Assembly: GCA_034112445.1 (NCBI GenBank) | Contig: JAWUVI010000035.1 | Span: 1-64,000, forward strand | DNA from: Pelagadaptatus sp034112445 | GTDB taxonomy: Bacteria; Pseudomonadota; Gammaproteobacteria; Pseudomonadales; Cellvibrionaceae | DNA: 64,000 bases | Direction: 5' to 3' | The notes under the pieces: generated by a model | Told to the model about the DNA's origin: nothing | The model's input: the letters and a program-made list of their open reading frames with translations, nothing else | Database searches by the model: none | Program-made: the position numbers and the translations under genes | In this document: piece after piece, positions 1-7,717 of the stretch | Position numbering within the stretch: the first letter of the stretch is position 1 | Layout of the letters: each line of letters begins with the position of its first letter

Positions 1-555
1 TACTCTTATTGTGAAGGGCGGATGAGTGTTGTTTGCTGTAAATATAGCGGTGGCCTGAGCTGGCCAATGGGTCTCAATTTGTTTTCTCAACCAGTTTGGA
101 TGAGCACTTTGAAAACTGGGGCTGGTTTCTAACAGTGTTTCTAACGTGGCTTTTTCAGCGAGATAACGGCGTAAAAGGGCATTTATTAATTTGTTGGCCC
201 AGTTCTTTTTTAACTCTTTGCAAGCATCGACAGTCGCACTAAGTGCGGCATGATCAGGAATGCGGGTGTAATCCAATTGGTATAACCCAAGCAATAGCAA
301 CGCGTGAATGTCTGAATCTTTATCCTTGAGGGGTTTTTCCAGTAATCGATTGAGAATGGCTTGAAGTTTTGGTTGCCAGCGGCAAACACCAAAACACAGC
401 TCCTGCAATAGGCTTTGGTCTTGCTCAGGAACTTGTTCAAGAGCAGGTGCCATTAATCCAGCTAATGACGCCTGCTGTTGTAAAACAGCGGCTAGTGTTT
501 TTGCTGCTTGAGCGCGTACCGAATAAACCTTTTTTGCCGGTATAGGGTTTGTCAA
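1..555 (-). CDS. rsmB: 16S rRNA m5C967 methyltransferase RsmB, N-terminal part
   Basis: The reading frame runs off the left edge, so only about 185 N-terminal codons are present. The translation matches the NusB-like RNA-binding domain of RsmB/Sun (QELCFGVCRWQ near residue 55, a LLLLGLYQLDYTRIP helix, LINALLRRY) and then enters the linker ending LRKQIETHWPAQ. The S-adenosylmethionine-binding methyltransferase domain lies outside the window. The family methylates C967 of 16S rRNA in the cytoplasm. The start is a TTG at 555-553 that overlaps the fmt stop (TTGA) and follows a GGAG seven bases upstream, which suggests translational coupling to fmt. No ATG fits an N-terminus of normal length. Confidence 0.9.
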   Translation of the reverse strand, partial: MTNPIPAKKVYSVRAQAAKTLAAVLQQQASLAGLMAPALEQVPEQDQSLLQELCFGVCRWQPKLQAILNRLLEKPLKDKDSDIHALLLLGLYQLDYTRIPDHAALSATVDACKELKKNWANKLINALLRRYLAEKATLETLLETSPSFQSAHPNWLRKQIETHWPAQATAIFTANNTHPPFTIRV

Positions 556-1505
556 AGTTGAACTCCGACGGCAAAGCGTTGGCGATGACCATTTAAAATA
601 GTCTGGATCGGCATGACTTTTTTACCCGGAAGCTGTAAATCTTTAAGTAATAAAGCGCCACTACCACAGGTAACCAATAAACCGTTGTTATCACTTTTAA
701 TAATAGTTCCTGGGGAAGCATTGGAAGCCTCTACCTCTGTAACCAACTCAGCTGCCCAAACTCTAACTCGATCATTATTATTCGTGAAATAAGCTACAGG
801 AAAGGGGTTAAATGCGCGCACCATGTGATCGAGCTCAACAGCAGTTAAGTTCCACTCGATAGACGCCTCGGCTTTACTGAGTTTATGAGCATAATTAGCG
901 AGCTCATTATCTTGTGATTGCGGCTGTAGTTGCTGATTTTCAATTCTCTGTAAGGTTTTGAGCAGAGCCGGTGTGCCTAGCTGCATTAATCTATTGTGAA
1001 GATCGCCGCCGGTATCGGTTGGATAGATAGGACAGGTTTCTACACTTAGCATATCGCCTGTATCGAGGCCGATATCCATTTGCATAATAGTAACCCCAGA
1101 CTCGGTATCGCCAGCGGCGATAGCTCTTTGAATGGGTGCGGCTCCGCGCCACCTAGGCAATAGTGATGCATGTACATTAATACAACCATAGCGTGGGGTG
1201 GTTAAAACCTGCTGAGGCAAAAGCAATCCATAGGCTACAACAACCATTACATCGGCATGCAGTTCCGATAGCTGCTGGCGATCATCAACGTCTTTAAAAT
1301 TTTGTGGCTGATAAACAGTCAAGCCGTTGGCTTCAGCCAATTGCTTGACTGGGCTCGCGACCAGCTTTTTACCTCGTCCTGCAGGCCTGTCGGGCTGGGT
1401 ATAAACACCAACAATATTATGTGGGCTGTCGATAAGAGCCTGTAAATGATGTGCCGCGAAATCAGGTGTTCCTGCAAACACAATACGAAGGCCATTATCT
1501 GACAT
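552..1505 (-). CDS. fmt: methionyl-tRNA formyltransferase
   Basis: Transfers a formyl group from 10-formyltetrahydrofolate to the initiator Met-tRNA. Length is 317 residues, normal for Fmt (E. coli about 315). The N-terminal Rossmann-like domain opens with RIVFAGTPDFAA. The catalytic set is intact: N110 and H112 in INVHASLLPRWRGAAP and D148 in MDIGLDTGD. The C-terminal OB-like tRNA-binding domain covers roughly residues 205-317. It lies between def and rsmB on the same strand, the common def-fmt-rsmB operon, with about 40 bases to def and a 4-base overlap with rsmB. Def later removes the formyl group that Fmt adds. Confidence 0.98.
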   Translation of the reverse strand: MSDNGLRIVFAGTPDFAAHHLQALIDSPHNIVGVYTQPDRPAGRGKKLVASPVKQLAEANGLTVYQPQNFKDVDDRQQLSELHADVMVVVAYGLLLPQQVLTTPRYGCINVHASLLPRWRGAAPIQRAIAAGDTESGVTIMQMDIGLDTGDMLSVETCPIYPTDTGGDLHNRLMQLGTPALLKTLQRIENQQLQPQSQDNELANYAHKLSKAEASIEWNLTAVELDHMVRAFNPFPVAYFTNNNDRVRVWAAELVTEVEASNASPGTIIKSDNNGLLVTCGSGALLLKDLQLPGKKVMPIQTILNGHRQRFAVGVQL

Positions 1506-1544
1506 AAAAGGTACTCAATGATTAAAGAGTGAATGTTTAATTTA

Positions 1545-2054
1545 TTACTTGGCGTTTTGACGTTGTGCTTTTTCGAGTTTTTTTCGTATTCGAGAGCGTT
1601 TCATTGCTGAGACGTAGTCGACAAACAACTTGCCCTTTAAATGATCTAATTCATGTTGAATACAAGTGGCTAGTAATCCATCAGGTTCTAAAATAAACGC
1701 TTCGCCATTACGGTCTAAAGCATTAACCCTGATTTTAGCGGGGCGCTCGACGGTTTCATAAAATCCCGGAACGGATAAGCAACCCTCGTCATAAGGTAGG
1801 GTGTCGTCAGCCAGCACTGCTATTTGAGGGTTAATGAAAACCAAGGGATCATCGTGCTCCTCTGAAATGTCCATTACCACAATTTGTTGATGAACATTAA
1901 CCTGAGTCGCTGCCAAACCTATGCCAGGCGCTGCGTACATGGTCTCAAACATGTCATCTATAAGCTTTTTCACGGAATCATCAACGTCTATTACTGGCTT
2001 GGCCAATGTGCGTAAACGAGGATCTGGAAATTCAAGAATGGTTAAAATTGCCAT
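1545..2054 (-). CDS. def: peptide deformylase
   Basis: Removes the N-formyl group from new polypeptides. All three family motifs are present: GIGLAATQV (residues 44-52), EGCLS (90-94) and QHELDHLKG (133-141). These give metal ligands C92, H134 and H138 and catalytic E135. The 169-residue length is typical. It is the first gene of a leftward def-fmt-rsmB unit and diverges from the LysM-protein gene across about 220 bases that must hold both promoters. The start is the ATG preceding AILTILEFPDPRLR, the usual N-terminus of the family. Confidence 0.98.
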   Translation of the reverse strand: MAILTILEFPDPRLRTLAKPVIDVDDSVKKLIDDMFETMYAAPGIGLAATQVNVHQQIVVMDISEEHDDPLVFINPQIAVLADDTLPYDEGCLSVPGFYETVERPAKIRVNALDRNGEAFILEPDGLLATCIQHELDHLKGKLFVDYVSAMKRSRIRKKLEKAQRQNAK

Positions 2055-2207
2055 GGTTATTTCTTTATATTTTAGTGAGCTAGTAAGGTTTCAATTGCTG
2101 TTGTCATAAACTTATAGTAAAAAACTAACAACCACTGCTAACATTATGAATGTATAGGGTTTAAGTATTTTGAAAGATACCCGCATCTCTGGTTGAATGA
2201 CACCAGA

Positions 2208-2235
2208 TTGGAACCCAATTGTGGGCTATTATAAA
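2208..2235 (+). promoter_or_regulatory. candidate sigma-70 promoter for the LysM protein gene
   Basis: TTGGAA at 2208-2213 and TATAAA at 2230-2235 are separated by 16 bases and lie about 40 bases before the chosen start at 2276. This is a visual match only; both boxes depart from consensus by one or two bases. Confidence 0.4.
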
Positions 2236-2275
2236 GGTTATCTGTTCGCCACCGAAGACAATAGGATCAGTTTCT

Positions 2276-3301
2276 ATGAAAAAATTATTAATTGGCATTG
2301 CTGCCGCTTGGATTAGCTGCTCGGCTTTCGCTGAGGAAATACAGCTTAACGATACACATCCGAGCAGTCATACAGTGGTGAAAGGCGATACCTTATGGGA
2401 TATTTCCGAGTCATTTTTGAAGACCCCCTGGATGTGGCCAGAAATCTGGCACGCTAATCCGCAGGTTGAAAATCCGCATCTTATTTATCCTGGGGATGTG
2501 ATTCGCCTTGTGTATATGGACGGCAAGCCACGGCTTGTCGTAGATCGTGGTGAAGCTAGCCGCACGTTCAAATTATCTCCGCAGGCGCGTATACAGCCAA
2601 CAACTGAAGCGATCCCAGCGATTTCTTTGGATAAAATCAATAATTTTTTAAGTAAAAGCCGGGTAACTCAGGCGGGTGAGTTAGAGGCCGCGCCCCATGT
2701 GGTCGTGGGCTTAGAGAATCATTTAATCCTAGGTGCGGGGGATACTTTATACGCGCGGGGTGATTTCTCTGATAACTCAAGTGCTTATGGCGTTTACCGC
2801 AGAGGACAAGATTTTGTTGATCCAACAACCAATGAAGTGCTGGGGATTCAGGCGTTGGATATTGGCTCGGTTAGAACTAAGGCCATGGCAGATGATATAG
2901 GTACTTTTGCGGTAACTCGTACCACGGAAGAGATTCGCACCGGTGACCGTTTGATGCAGACTGAAGAGCGCTCTATTGACTCCACATTTTTCCCTTCGGC
3001 GCCTAAACAAGAGGTTGAGGGCTTATTAATTGCGGTTGAAGGCGGTGTTACTCAAATTGCGGCTTTAGATGTTGTTGCTTTGAACCGTGGTGAGAGAGAT
3101 GGTTTGGTCATTGGCAGTGTGTTATCAATCTTTAAGCAAGGCGGCACCATAAAAGATCGAATTAAAGGCGATGTTATTACTTTGCCTGATGAAAAAGCCG
3201 GCTTATTAATGGTGTTTCGTACCTATGAAAAAATGAGTTACGGTTTGGTTTTGGAGGCGTCAAGATCATTATCAGTCAATGATAAAGTACGTAATCCATA
3301 A
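2276..3301 (+). CDS. LysM-domain envelope protein, TsaP-like
   Basis: Predicted periplasmic protein of 341 residues: a signal peptide (MKKLLIGIAAAWISCSAFA, cleaved near residue 19), then one LysM domain at about residues 32-79 (HTVVKGDTLWDISESFLKTP to YPGDVIRLVY), then a beta-rich region without a motif I can name. LysM domains bind peptidoglycan. The place between def and dprA is where Pseudomonas encodes its TsaP homolog, a peptidoglycan-binding partner of the type IV pilus secretin, so a TsaP role is a reasonable inference. The frame is open further upstream, but the start at 2276 has an AGGA site at good distance and exposes the signal peptide directly. Confidence 0.8.
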   Translation: MKKLLIGIAAAWISCSAFAEEIQLNDTHPSSHTVVKGDTLWDISESFLKTPWMWPEIWHANPQVENPHLIYPGDVIRLVYMDGKPRLVVDRGEASRTFKLSPQARIQPTTEAIPAISLDKINNFLSKSRVTQAGELEAAPHVVVGLENHLILGAGDTLYARGDFSDNSSAYGVYRRGQDFVDPTTNEVLGIQALDIGSVRTKAMADDIGTFAVTRTTEEIRTGDRLMQTEERSIDSTFFPSAPKQEVEGLLIAVEGGVTQIAALDVVALNRGERDGLVIGSVLSIFKQGGTIKDRIKGDVITLPDEKAGLLMVFRTYEKMSYGLVLEASRSLSVNDKVRNP

Positions 3302-3402
3302 TCAACCTTTTGGCTTATGGTGAATGGCGAGCTTAAGTACCACGCTATAAATTGGTTTGGAACGTAAATTCAATTTAAGCCTTCACTAAAGTATTTTGAT
3401 TT

Positions 3403-3438
3403 AAACAACAATGCCCGTCATAGCGGGCATTGTTGTTT
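3403..3438. terminator. strong hairpin terminator after the LysM gene
   Basis: A perfect 15-base inverted repeat (3403-3417 with 3424-3438) around a 6-base loop TCATAG. The GC core is TGCCCG/CGGGCA and the outer arms are A-rich and T-rich, so it can act as an intrinsic terminator for the upstream gene. It separates that gene from dprA. Confidence 0.8.
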
Positions 3439-3496
3439 CTGGCGTATAGCTATTATTCGTTACTTTTTGTGTTGGCCGCCAACTTAGAGAAAAGTG

Positions 3497-4639
3497 ATGA
3501 ATTCATCAAATGACATGGATGATCCAGCAGTCGCTGTTTCGTTATTACAGTATTTACCGGGTTGCGGCGCTGGTATTTATCATCAATTAAGACAATATCT
3601 GGGCGGTCTGGAAGCACTGTTTTCACACTCATTAGCTGACTTGTATCAATGGTTACCCAAAACCGCTCATGCAGAACTGTCGGATCTTTATAAAAACCGC
3701 TGGTCGAGTCGGGCCGCACAGCAATATCGTAACGATCAAGCACAATTAACTTCGCTTAAGGCGACACAATTATTTCATTTTGAGAAAGCTTACCCGAAGC
3801 TTTTGGCAGAAATAAGCTTGGCGCCTCCAGTTTTGTATGTGCAGGGATCAGTTGAATGCCTGTCTATGCCACAGTTGGCTTTTGTTGGAAGCCGAAAATC
3901 TACCCCTATAGGAGAAGATAACGCGTTTGCTTTCGCGCGTTATTTGGCAGAACGGAATATAACCATTACCAGCGGCTTGGCTATAGGTATAGACGCATCG
4001 GCACATTATGGGGCGTTGCAAGGTAAGGGCATAACCGTTGGGGTTATGGCGACGGGCATTGATAAAGTTTACCCTCAGCGCAATCGCAGCCTAGCAACTG
4101 AAATTGTGAAATCTGGAGGTGCGATTATTACCGAATTTAAGCTGGGAACTCCCGCTCGAGCTGGGCATTTTCCAAGGCGTAATAGGATAATCAGTGGGTT
4201 ATCGCTGGGGGTTTTAGTGATAGAGGCGGCGATGAAAAGTGGATCGTTAATAACCGCCCGTTATGCGTTAGAGCAAAATCGAGAAGTCTTTGCTATTCCA
4301 GGGTCTATCCATAGTCCGCTCAGTAGAGGCTGCCACGCATTAATTAAGCAGGGGGCAACGCTAGTTGAATGTGCGGCTGATATTGCACAACAGTTACAAG
4401 GTTGGTGTGGCGGTATGGATGGATCAGGTTTTGTTTTTAATAATGAAGAAACTCGGCCTAAACCATCGCTATCCGAACACGATCAAATATTGTTGGATAG
4501 TGTGGGTTATGAGGCGACCAGTCTAGAAATGCTTTGCCATAAAGTCGAGTGGCCAGTGGCCAATATATTATCGGGTTTAATGACCTTACAGCTACAAGGT
4601 TTGGTGCTACAAGTGGGCAGCGATTACCAGCGCTTGTGA
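3497..4639 (+). CDS. dprA: DNA processing protein DprA/Smf
   Basis: Binds incoming single-stranded DNA and loads RecA during natural transformation. About 380 residues: an N-terminal helical (SAM-like) domain, the Rossmann core with LAFVGSRKSTPIG (127-138), ITSGLAIGID (157-166), FPRRNRIISGLSLGVLVIEA (225-244) and KSGSLITARYALEQ (248-260), and a C-terminal DprA winged helix from about residue 320. Nothing is missing. A GTG three bases upstream (3494) is an alternative start; ATG 3497 has better distance from the GAGA site. It heads a dprA-tsaC-hemF-aroE string of core genes, as in Pseudomonas. Confidence 0.95.
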   Translation: MNSSNDMDDPAVAVSLLQYLPGCGAGIYHQLRQYLGGLEALFSHSLADLYQWLPKTAHAELSDLYKNRWSSRAAQQYRNDQAQLTSLKATQLFHFEKAYPKLLAEISLAPPVLYVQGSVECLSMPQLAFVGSRKSTPIGEDNAFAFARYLAERNITITSGLAIGIDASAHYGALQGKGITVGVMATGIDKVYPQRNRSLATEIVKSGGAIITEFKLGTPARAGHFPRRNRIISGLSLGVLVIEAAMKSGSLITARYALEQNREVFAIPGSIHSPLSRGCHALIKQGATLVECAADIAQQLQGWCGGMDGSGFVFNNEETRPKPSLSEHDQILLDSVGYEATSLEMLCHKVEWPVANILSGLMTLQLQGLVLQVGSDYQRL

Positions 4640-4699
4640 TGCGTAAGTAGGTAGGGTAAGTTTGCCAACTTTATAAATGAAGATGGTAAAACATAGAAT

Positions 4700-5263
4700 A
4701 TGGATTGGTCACGACAGCCAAAGATTAAGCGCGTTGCCGATATGCTTTGGCAGGGTGCGGTCATTGCCTACCCCACAGAATCAGTTTGGGGTTTGGGTTG
4801 TGCGGCTCATAATTGCGCAGCAGTGTATAAGTTATTGGCTCTAAAAAAGCGAGATGTAGAGAAAGGCTTGATATTAATCGCTGATGATATATCTCGATTT
4901 AAAGAGTTTTTAGAACCACTATCGCCAGATCAAATAGCCAAAATCGAATCAACATGGCCAGGGCCAGTTACTTGGCTGATCCCTGATCTTGATAACAGAG
5001 CACCTAGTTGGATAAAAGGCCGACATACCTCAGTGGCTCTGCGAGTAAGTGATCACCCCGTGGTAAAAGGTTTATGCCAGAGTTATGGTGGCGCGATTGT
5101 TTCTACCTCTGCTAATCCGCAAGGGATGCAGGCTGCTAAAGAGGCGTGGCAAGTCAGACGCTATTTTTCCGATAGTCTTGATTATATAACTCCGGGAATT
5201 GTCGGAGGCAATAAAAATCCTTCTCAAATCCGTGATTTGTTGTCGGGTGATATTGTGCGCTAG
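4700..5263 (+). CDS. tsaC: threonylcarbamoyl-AMP synthase TsaC (YrdC/Sua5 family)
   Basis: Makes threonylcarbamoyl-AMP from threonine, bicarbonate and ATP, the first step of t6A37 tRNA modification. At 187 residues it is the short TsaC form without the Sua5 C-terminal domain. Motifs seen: AYPTESVWGLGC (23-34), the KKRDVEKGL basic loop (49-57), PGPVTWLIP (87-95) and STSANP (135-140). The dprA-tsaC neighbourhood is conserved across many gammaproteobacteria. Confidence 0.95.
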   Translation: MDWSRQPKIKRVADMLWQGAVIAYPTESVWGLGCAAHNCAAVYKLLALKKRDVEKGLILIADDISRFKEFLEPLSPDQIAKIESTWPGPVTWLIPDLDNRAPSWIKGRHTSVALRVSDHPVVKGLCQSYGGAIVSTSANPQGMQAAKEAWQVRRYFSDSLDYITPGIVGGNKNPSQIRDLLSGDIVR

Positions 5264-5337
5264 TTGATTTGTCACAGTCTCAATCCGAGCCCTATAACTA
5301 TCATGGCTATCTACTCTTAATGTGAAGTAAAAATAAA

Positions 5338-6243
5338 ATGACACCAGATAAAAACGCTGTAAAAAAGTACTTGTTATCGCTTCAAGATACTATTTGTCAC
5401 GCTCTATCAGAAGAGGATGGTGGCGGTAATTTTATTGAGGATACATGGGAGAGAGAAGAGGGCGGTGGTGGCCGATCACGGGTTTTGGTTGACGGAAAGG
5501 TAATCGAAAAAGGTGGGGTTAATTTTTCTCATGTATTTGGCACGCAGATGCCAGCTTCGGCAACAGCGCATCGACCTGAATTGGCAGGCCGATCGTTTGA
5601 GGCTATGGGCGTGTCCTTGGTGATTCATCCATCTAACCCTTACATACCGACTAGTCATGCTAACGTACGGTTTTTTATTGCAGAAAAAGAAGGCGAAGAC
5701 CCCGTTTGGTGGTTTGGTGGTGGGTATGATTTAACCCCTTACTATGGCGACAAAGATGATTGCCGTGCTTGGCACGCAACAGCGAAACAAGCCTGTGATC
5801 CATTTGGCGAAGATTTATATGCTGAGTTAAAGCAATGGTGCGACGAGTATTTTTATTTGAAGCATCGTAACGAGCCACGGGGTATTGGCGGTTTATTTTT
5901 TGATGATTTTAACCGTTTGGGTTTTGAGCAAAGTTTTGCTTTTATGCGTTCTGTTGGCGACAGTTACGTCGAAGCTTATCGGCCCATTATGGCGAGTCGG
6001 AAAAGCATGCCTTACGGAGAGAGAGAGAGAGAATTCCAACTGTATCGCCGCGGTCGCTACGTTGAATTTAACTTGGTGTTTGATCGCGGTACCTTGTTTG
6101 GTCTGCAAACGGGCGGCAGAACCGAATCTATTTTAATGTCTTTGCCGCCTTTGGTGCGGTGGGAATATGACTATCAGCCAGAGGCAGGCTCAGCCGAAGC
6201 TGAATTGCTCGACGTATTTTTAAAGCCTCAGAAGTGGGTATAA
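5338..6243 (+). CDS. hemF: aerobic coproporphyrinogen III oxidase
   Basis: Oxygen-dependent decarboxylation of coproporphyrinogen III to protoporphyrinogen IX in heme synthesis. 301 residues, full length. Conserved blocks: FSHVFGTQMPASATAHRPEL (63-82), H97 in LVIHPSNPYIPTSHANVRFF, GGGYDLTPYY (127-136), EPRGIGGLFFDDF, and a C-terminal LYRRGRYVEFNLVFDRGT. A GA-dinucleotide run near 6019-6032 encodes the conserved PYGERER stretch and is not a frameshift. It is useful context for the heme-A-requiring oxidase encoded downstream. The stop is two bases before the aroE start. Confidence 0.97.
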   Translation: MTPDKNAVKKYLLSLQDTICHALSEEDGGGNFIEDTWEREEGGGGRSRVLVDGKVIEKGGVNFSHVFGTQMPASATAHRPELAGRSFEAMGVSLVIHPSNPYIPTSHANVRFFIAEKEGEDPVWWFGGGYDLTPYYGDKDDCRAWHATAKQACDPFGEDLYAELKQWCDEYFYLKHRNEPRGIGGLFFDDFNRLGFEQSFAFMRSVGDSYVEAYRPIMASRKSMPYGEREREFQLYRRGRYVEFNLVFDRGTLFGLQTGGRTESILMSLPPLVRWEYDYQPEAGSAEAELLDVFLKPQKWV

Positions 6244-6245
6244 AG

Positions 6246-7064
6246 ATGAATCGTTATGCTGTTTTTGGCAACCCCATTGCCCATTCAAAATCACCTTTTA
6301 TCCATCAAGCTTTTGCTGCTCAAACCGGTGAACAGTTAAGCTATGAAAAACAATGGGTAGCCGATGATGGTTTTGTCGCAGCGGCAACCAACTTTTTTAG
6401 CCGTGGGGGCCAAGGTTTAAATATTACCGTACCGTTTAAACTTACAGCCTTTGAATTTGCCAACCAATTAACCGAGCGTGCACAAACGGCTGGAGCGGTG
6501 AATACGCTTAAAAAAATGCCAGACGGTTCTATCTTAGGGGACAATACCGATGGCCAAGGCATGGTCATTGATATGATCGATAATTTAGGTTGGGAGCTTC
6601 AAGGCAAGCGTGTTTTGATGTTGGGGGCTGGTGGCGCGGTTCGGGGTGTATTGCAACCGCTGTTAAAACAGCAACCATCAGCAATTGTTATTGCTAATAG
6701 AACCGTTGCGAAAGCCTTGTCTTTGGTGAAAGCATTTCAAGCTTACGGATCGATTAAAGCCTGCGGCTTTGATGACCTATCAAATGAGAAATTCGATTTA
6801 ATTATTAATGGCACCTCGGCGAGTTTATCGGGAGAGCTACCACCCTTACCAGATAACATATTGTCTAGTGATTCGGCTTGCTACGACATGATGTACGGCG
6901 CCCAGAAAACCGTATTTTTAAACTGGGCAGAGCAACACAATTGTAAAAAACTAGCTGATGGTTTGGGTATGTTAGTAGGGCAAGCCGCAGAATCATTTTA
7001 TCTGTGGCGTGGTGTTAGGCCTGAGACACACGCCGTGATTGAAAGACTTAGAGCTGACTTGTAA
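6246..7064 (+). CDS. aroE: shikimate dehydrogenase (NADP+)
   Basis: Reduces 3-dehydroshikimate to shikimate in aromatic amino acid synthesis. From the ATG at 6246 the protein has 272 residues, the usual AroE length. Substrate residues S14 and S16 lie in NPIAHSKSP, catalytic K65 in NITVPFK, and D102 in GDNTDGQG. The NADP loop GAGGAVRG follows near residue 125. A start at 6234 would overlap hemF and add four non-conserved residues. It is almost contiguous with hemF and faces the convergent carbonic-anhydrase-like gene four bases away. Confidence 0.97.
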   Translation: MNRYAVFGNPIAHSKSPFIHQAFAAQTGEQLSYEKQWVADDGFVAAATNFFSRGGQGLNITVPFKLTAFEFANQLTERAQTAGAVNTLKKMPDGSILGDNTDGQGMVIDMIDNLGWELQGKRVLMLGAGGAVRGVLQPLLKQQPSAIVIANRTVAKALSLVKAFQAYGSIKACGFDDLSNEKFDLIINGTSASLSGELPPLPDNILSSDSACYDMMYGAQKTVFLNWAEQHNCKKLADGLGMLVGQAAESFYLWRGVRPETHAVIERLRADL

Positions 7065-7068
7065 TCGC

Positions 7069-7617
7069 TTAAGGTTGGTGATCTTCCGCCAGATATTCAT
7101 CTTTTAACTTGACGTAATTATCCGAAGTGTAAGGAAAGAATTTCTCTTCAGACCCTTTTAAAGGGCGAGCTTGTTTAGCTGGATTACCGGTATAGACAAA
7201 ACCGCCTGCGAGTCTTTTGCCGGGTGGTACGACACAGCCAGCACCAATAATCACCTCGGATTCAATGATAGCGCCGTCCATAATGATGGCACCGTTGCCA
7301 ATCAAAACACGATCATGAATGGTGCACCCGTGTAATACTGTACGATGGCCAACAGTAACTTGATTGCCAATGGTGAGAGGCCAGCCGCCGGGGTTGAAGT
7401 CGCTGGCGTGGCTAATGTGTAAGATAGACCCATCTTGAATACTGGTGCGGCTACCTATGCGAATTTTGTGCATATCACCACGAATGACCGCGGTGGGCCA
7501 TACGGAGCTGTCATCGCCTATTTCAACGTCGCCAATTACATGGGCGCCTTTGTTAATGTAAACCCGATCTCCTAGTTTTGGAGTGATACCTTTGAAAGAA
7601 GAAATATGATTTGCCAT
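7069..7617 (-). CDS. gamma-carbonic anhydrase family protein (YrdA-like)
   Basis: Left-handed parallel beta-helix protein of 182 residues with repeated hexapeptide turns (VIGDVEIGDDSSVW, TIGNQVTVGHRTVLHG, VLIGNGAIIMDGAIIES). Candidate metal-binding histidines are H67, H91 and H96, in the spacing of YrdA and the gamma-class enzymes. The Arg-Asp pair in AVIRGDMHKIRIG, a trimer contact in the family, is present. YrdA-type proteins often show weak or no carbonic anhydrase activity, so the enzymatic role is uncertain. It converges on aroE and diverges from prlC. Confidence 0.9.
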   Translation of the reverse strand: MANHISSFKGITPKLGDRVYINKGAHVIGDVEIGDDSSVWPTAVIRGDMHKIRIGSRTSIQDGSILHISHASDFNPGGWPLTIGNQVTVGHRTVLHGCTIHDRVLIGNGAIIMDGAIIESEVIIGAGCVVPPGKRLAGGFVYTGNPAKQARPLKGSEEKFFPYTSDNYVKLKDEYLAEDHQP

Positions 7618-7717
7618 AACAAAAATCTCAGAGTAGAAGAGCTGGAAGTAAGTTGATTGAAATATACGGCTATCCTACCAGCCGTGTATTATGTACTCCA
7701 ATAAATAATACCCAACC

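Noticed and set aside
210..440. 76-codon reverse-strand frame
   Set aside because: It is an out-of-frame shadow of the rsmB N-terminal domain, which occupies the same strand in another frame and has clear family motifs.
6019..6032. GA dinucleotide run suspected as a frameshift site in hemF
   Set aside because: The frame is continuous and the encoded residues match the conserved PYGER region of HemF.
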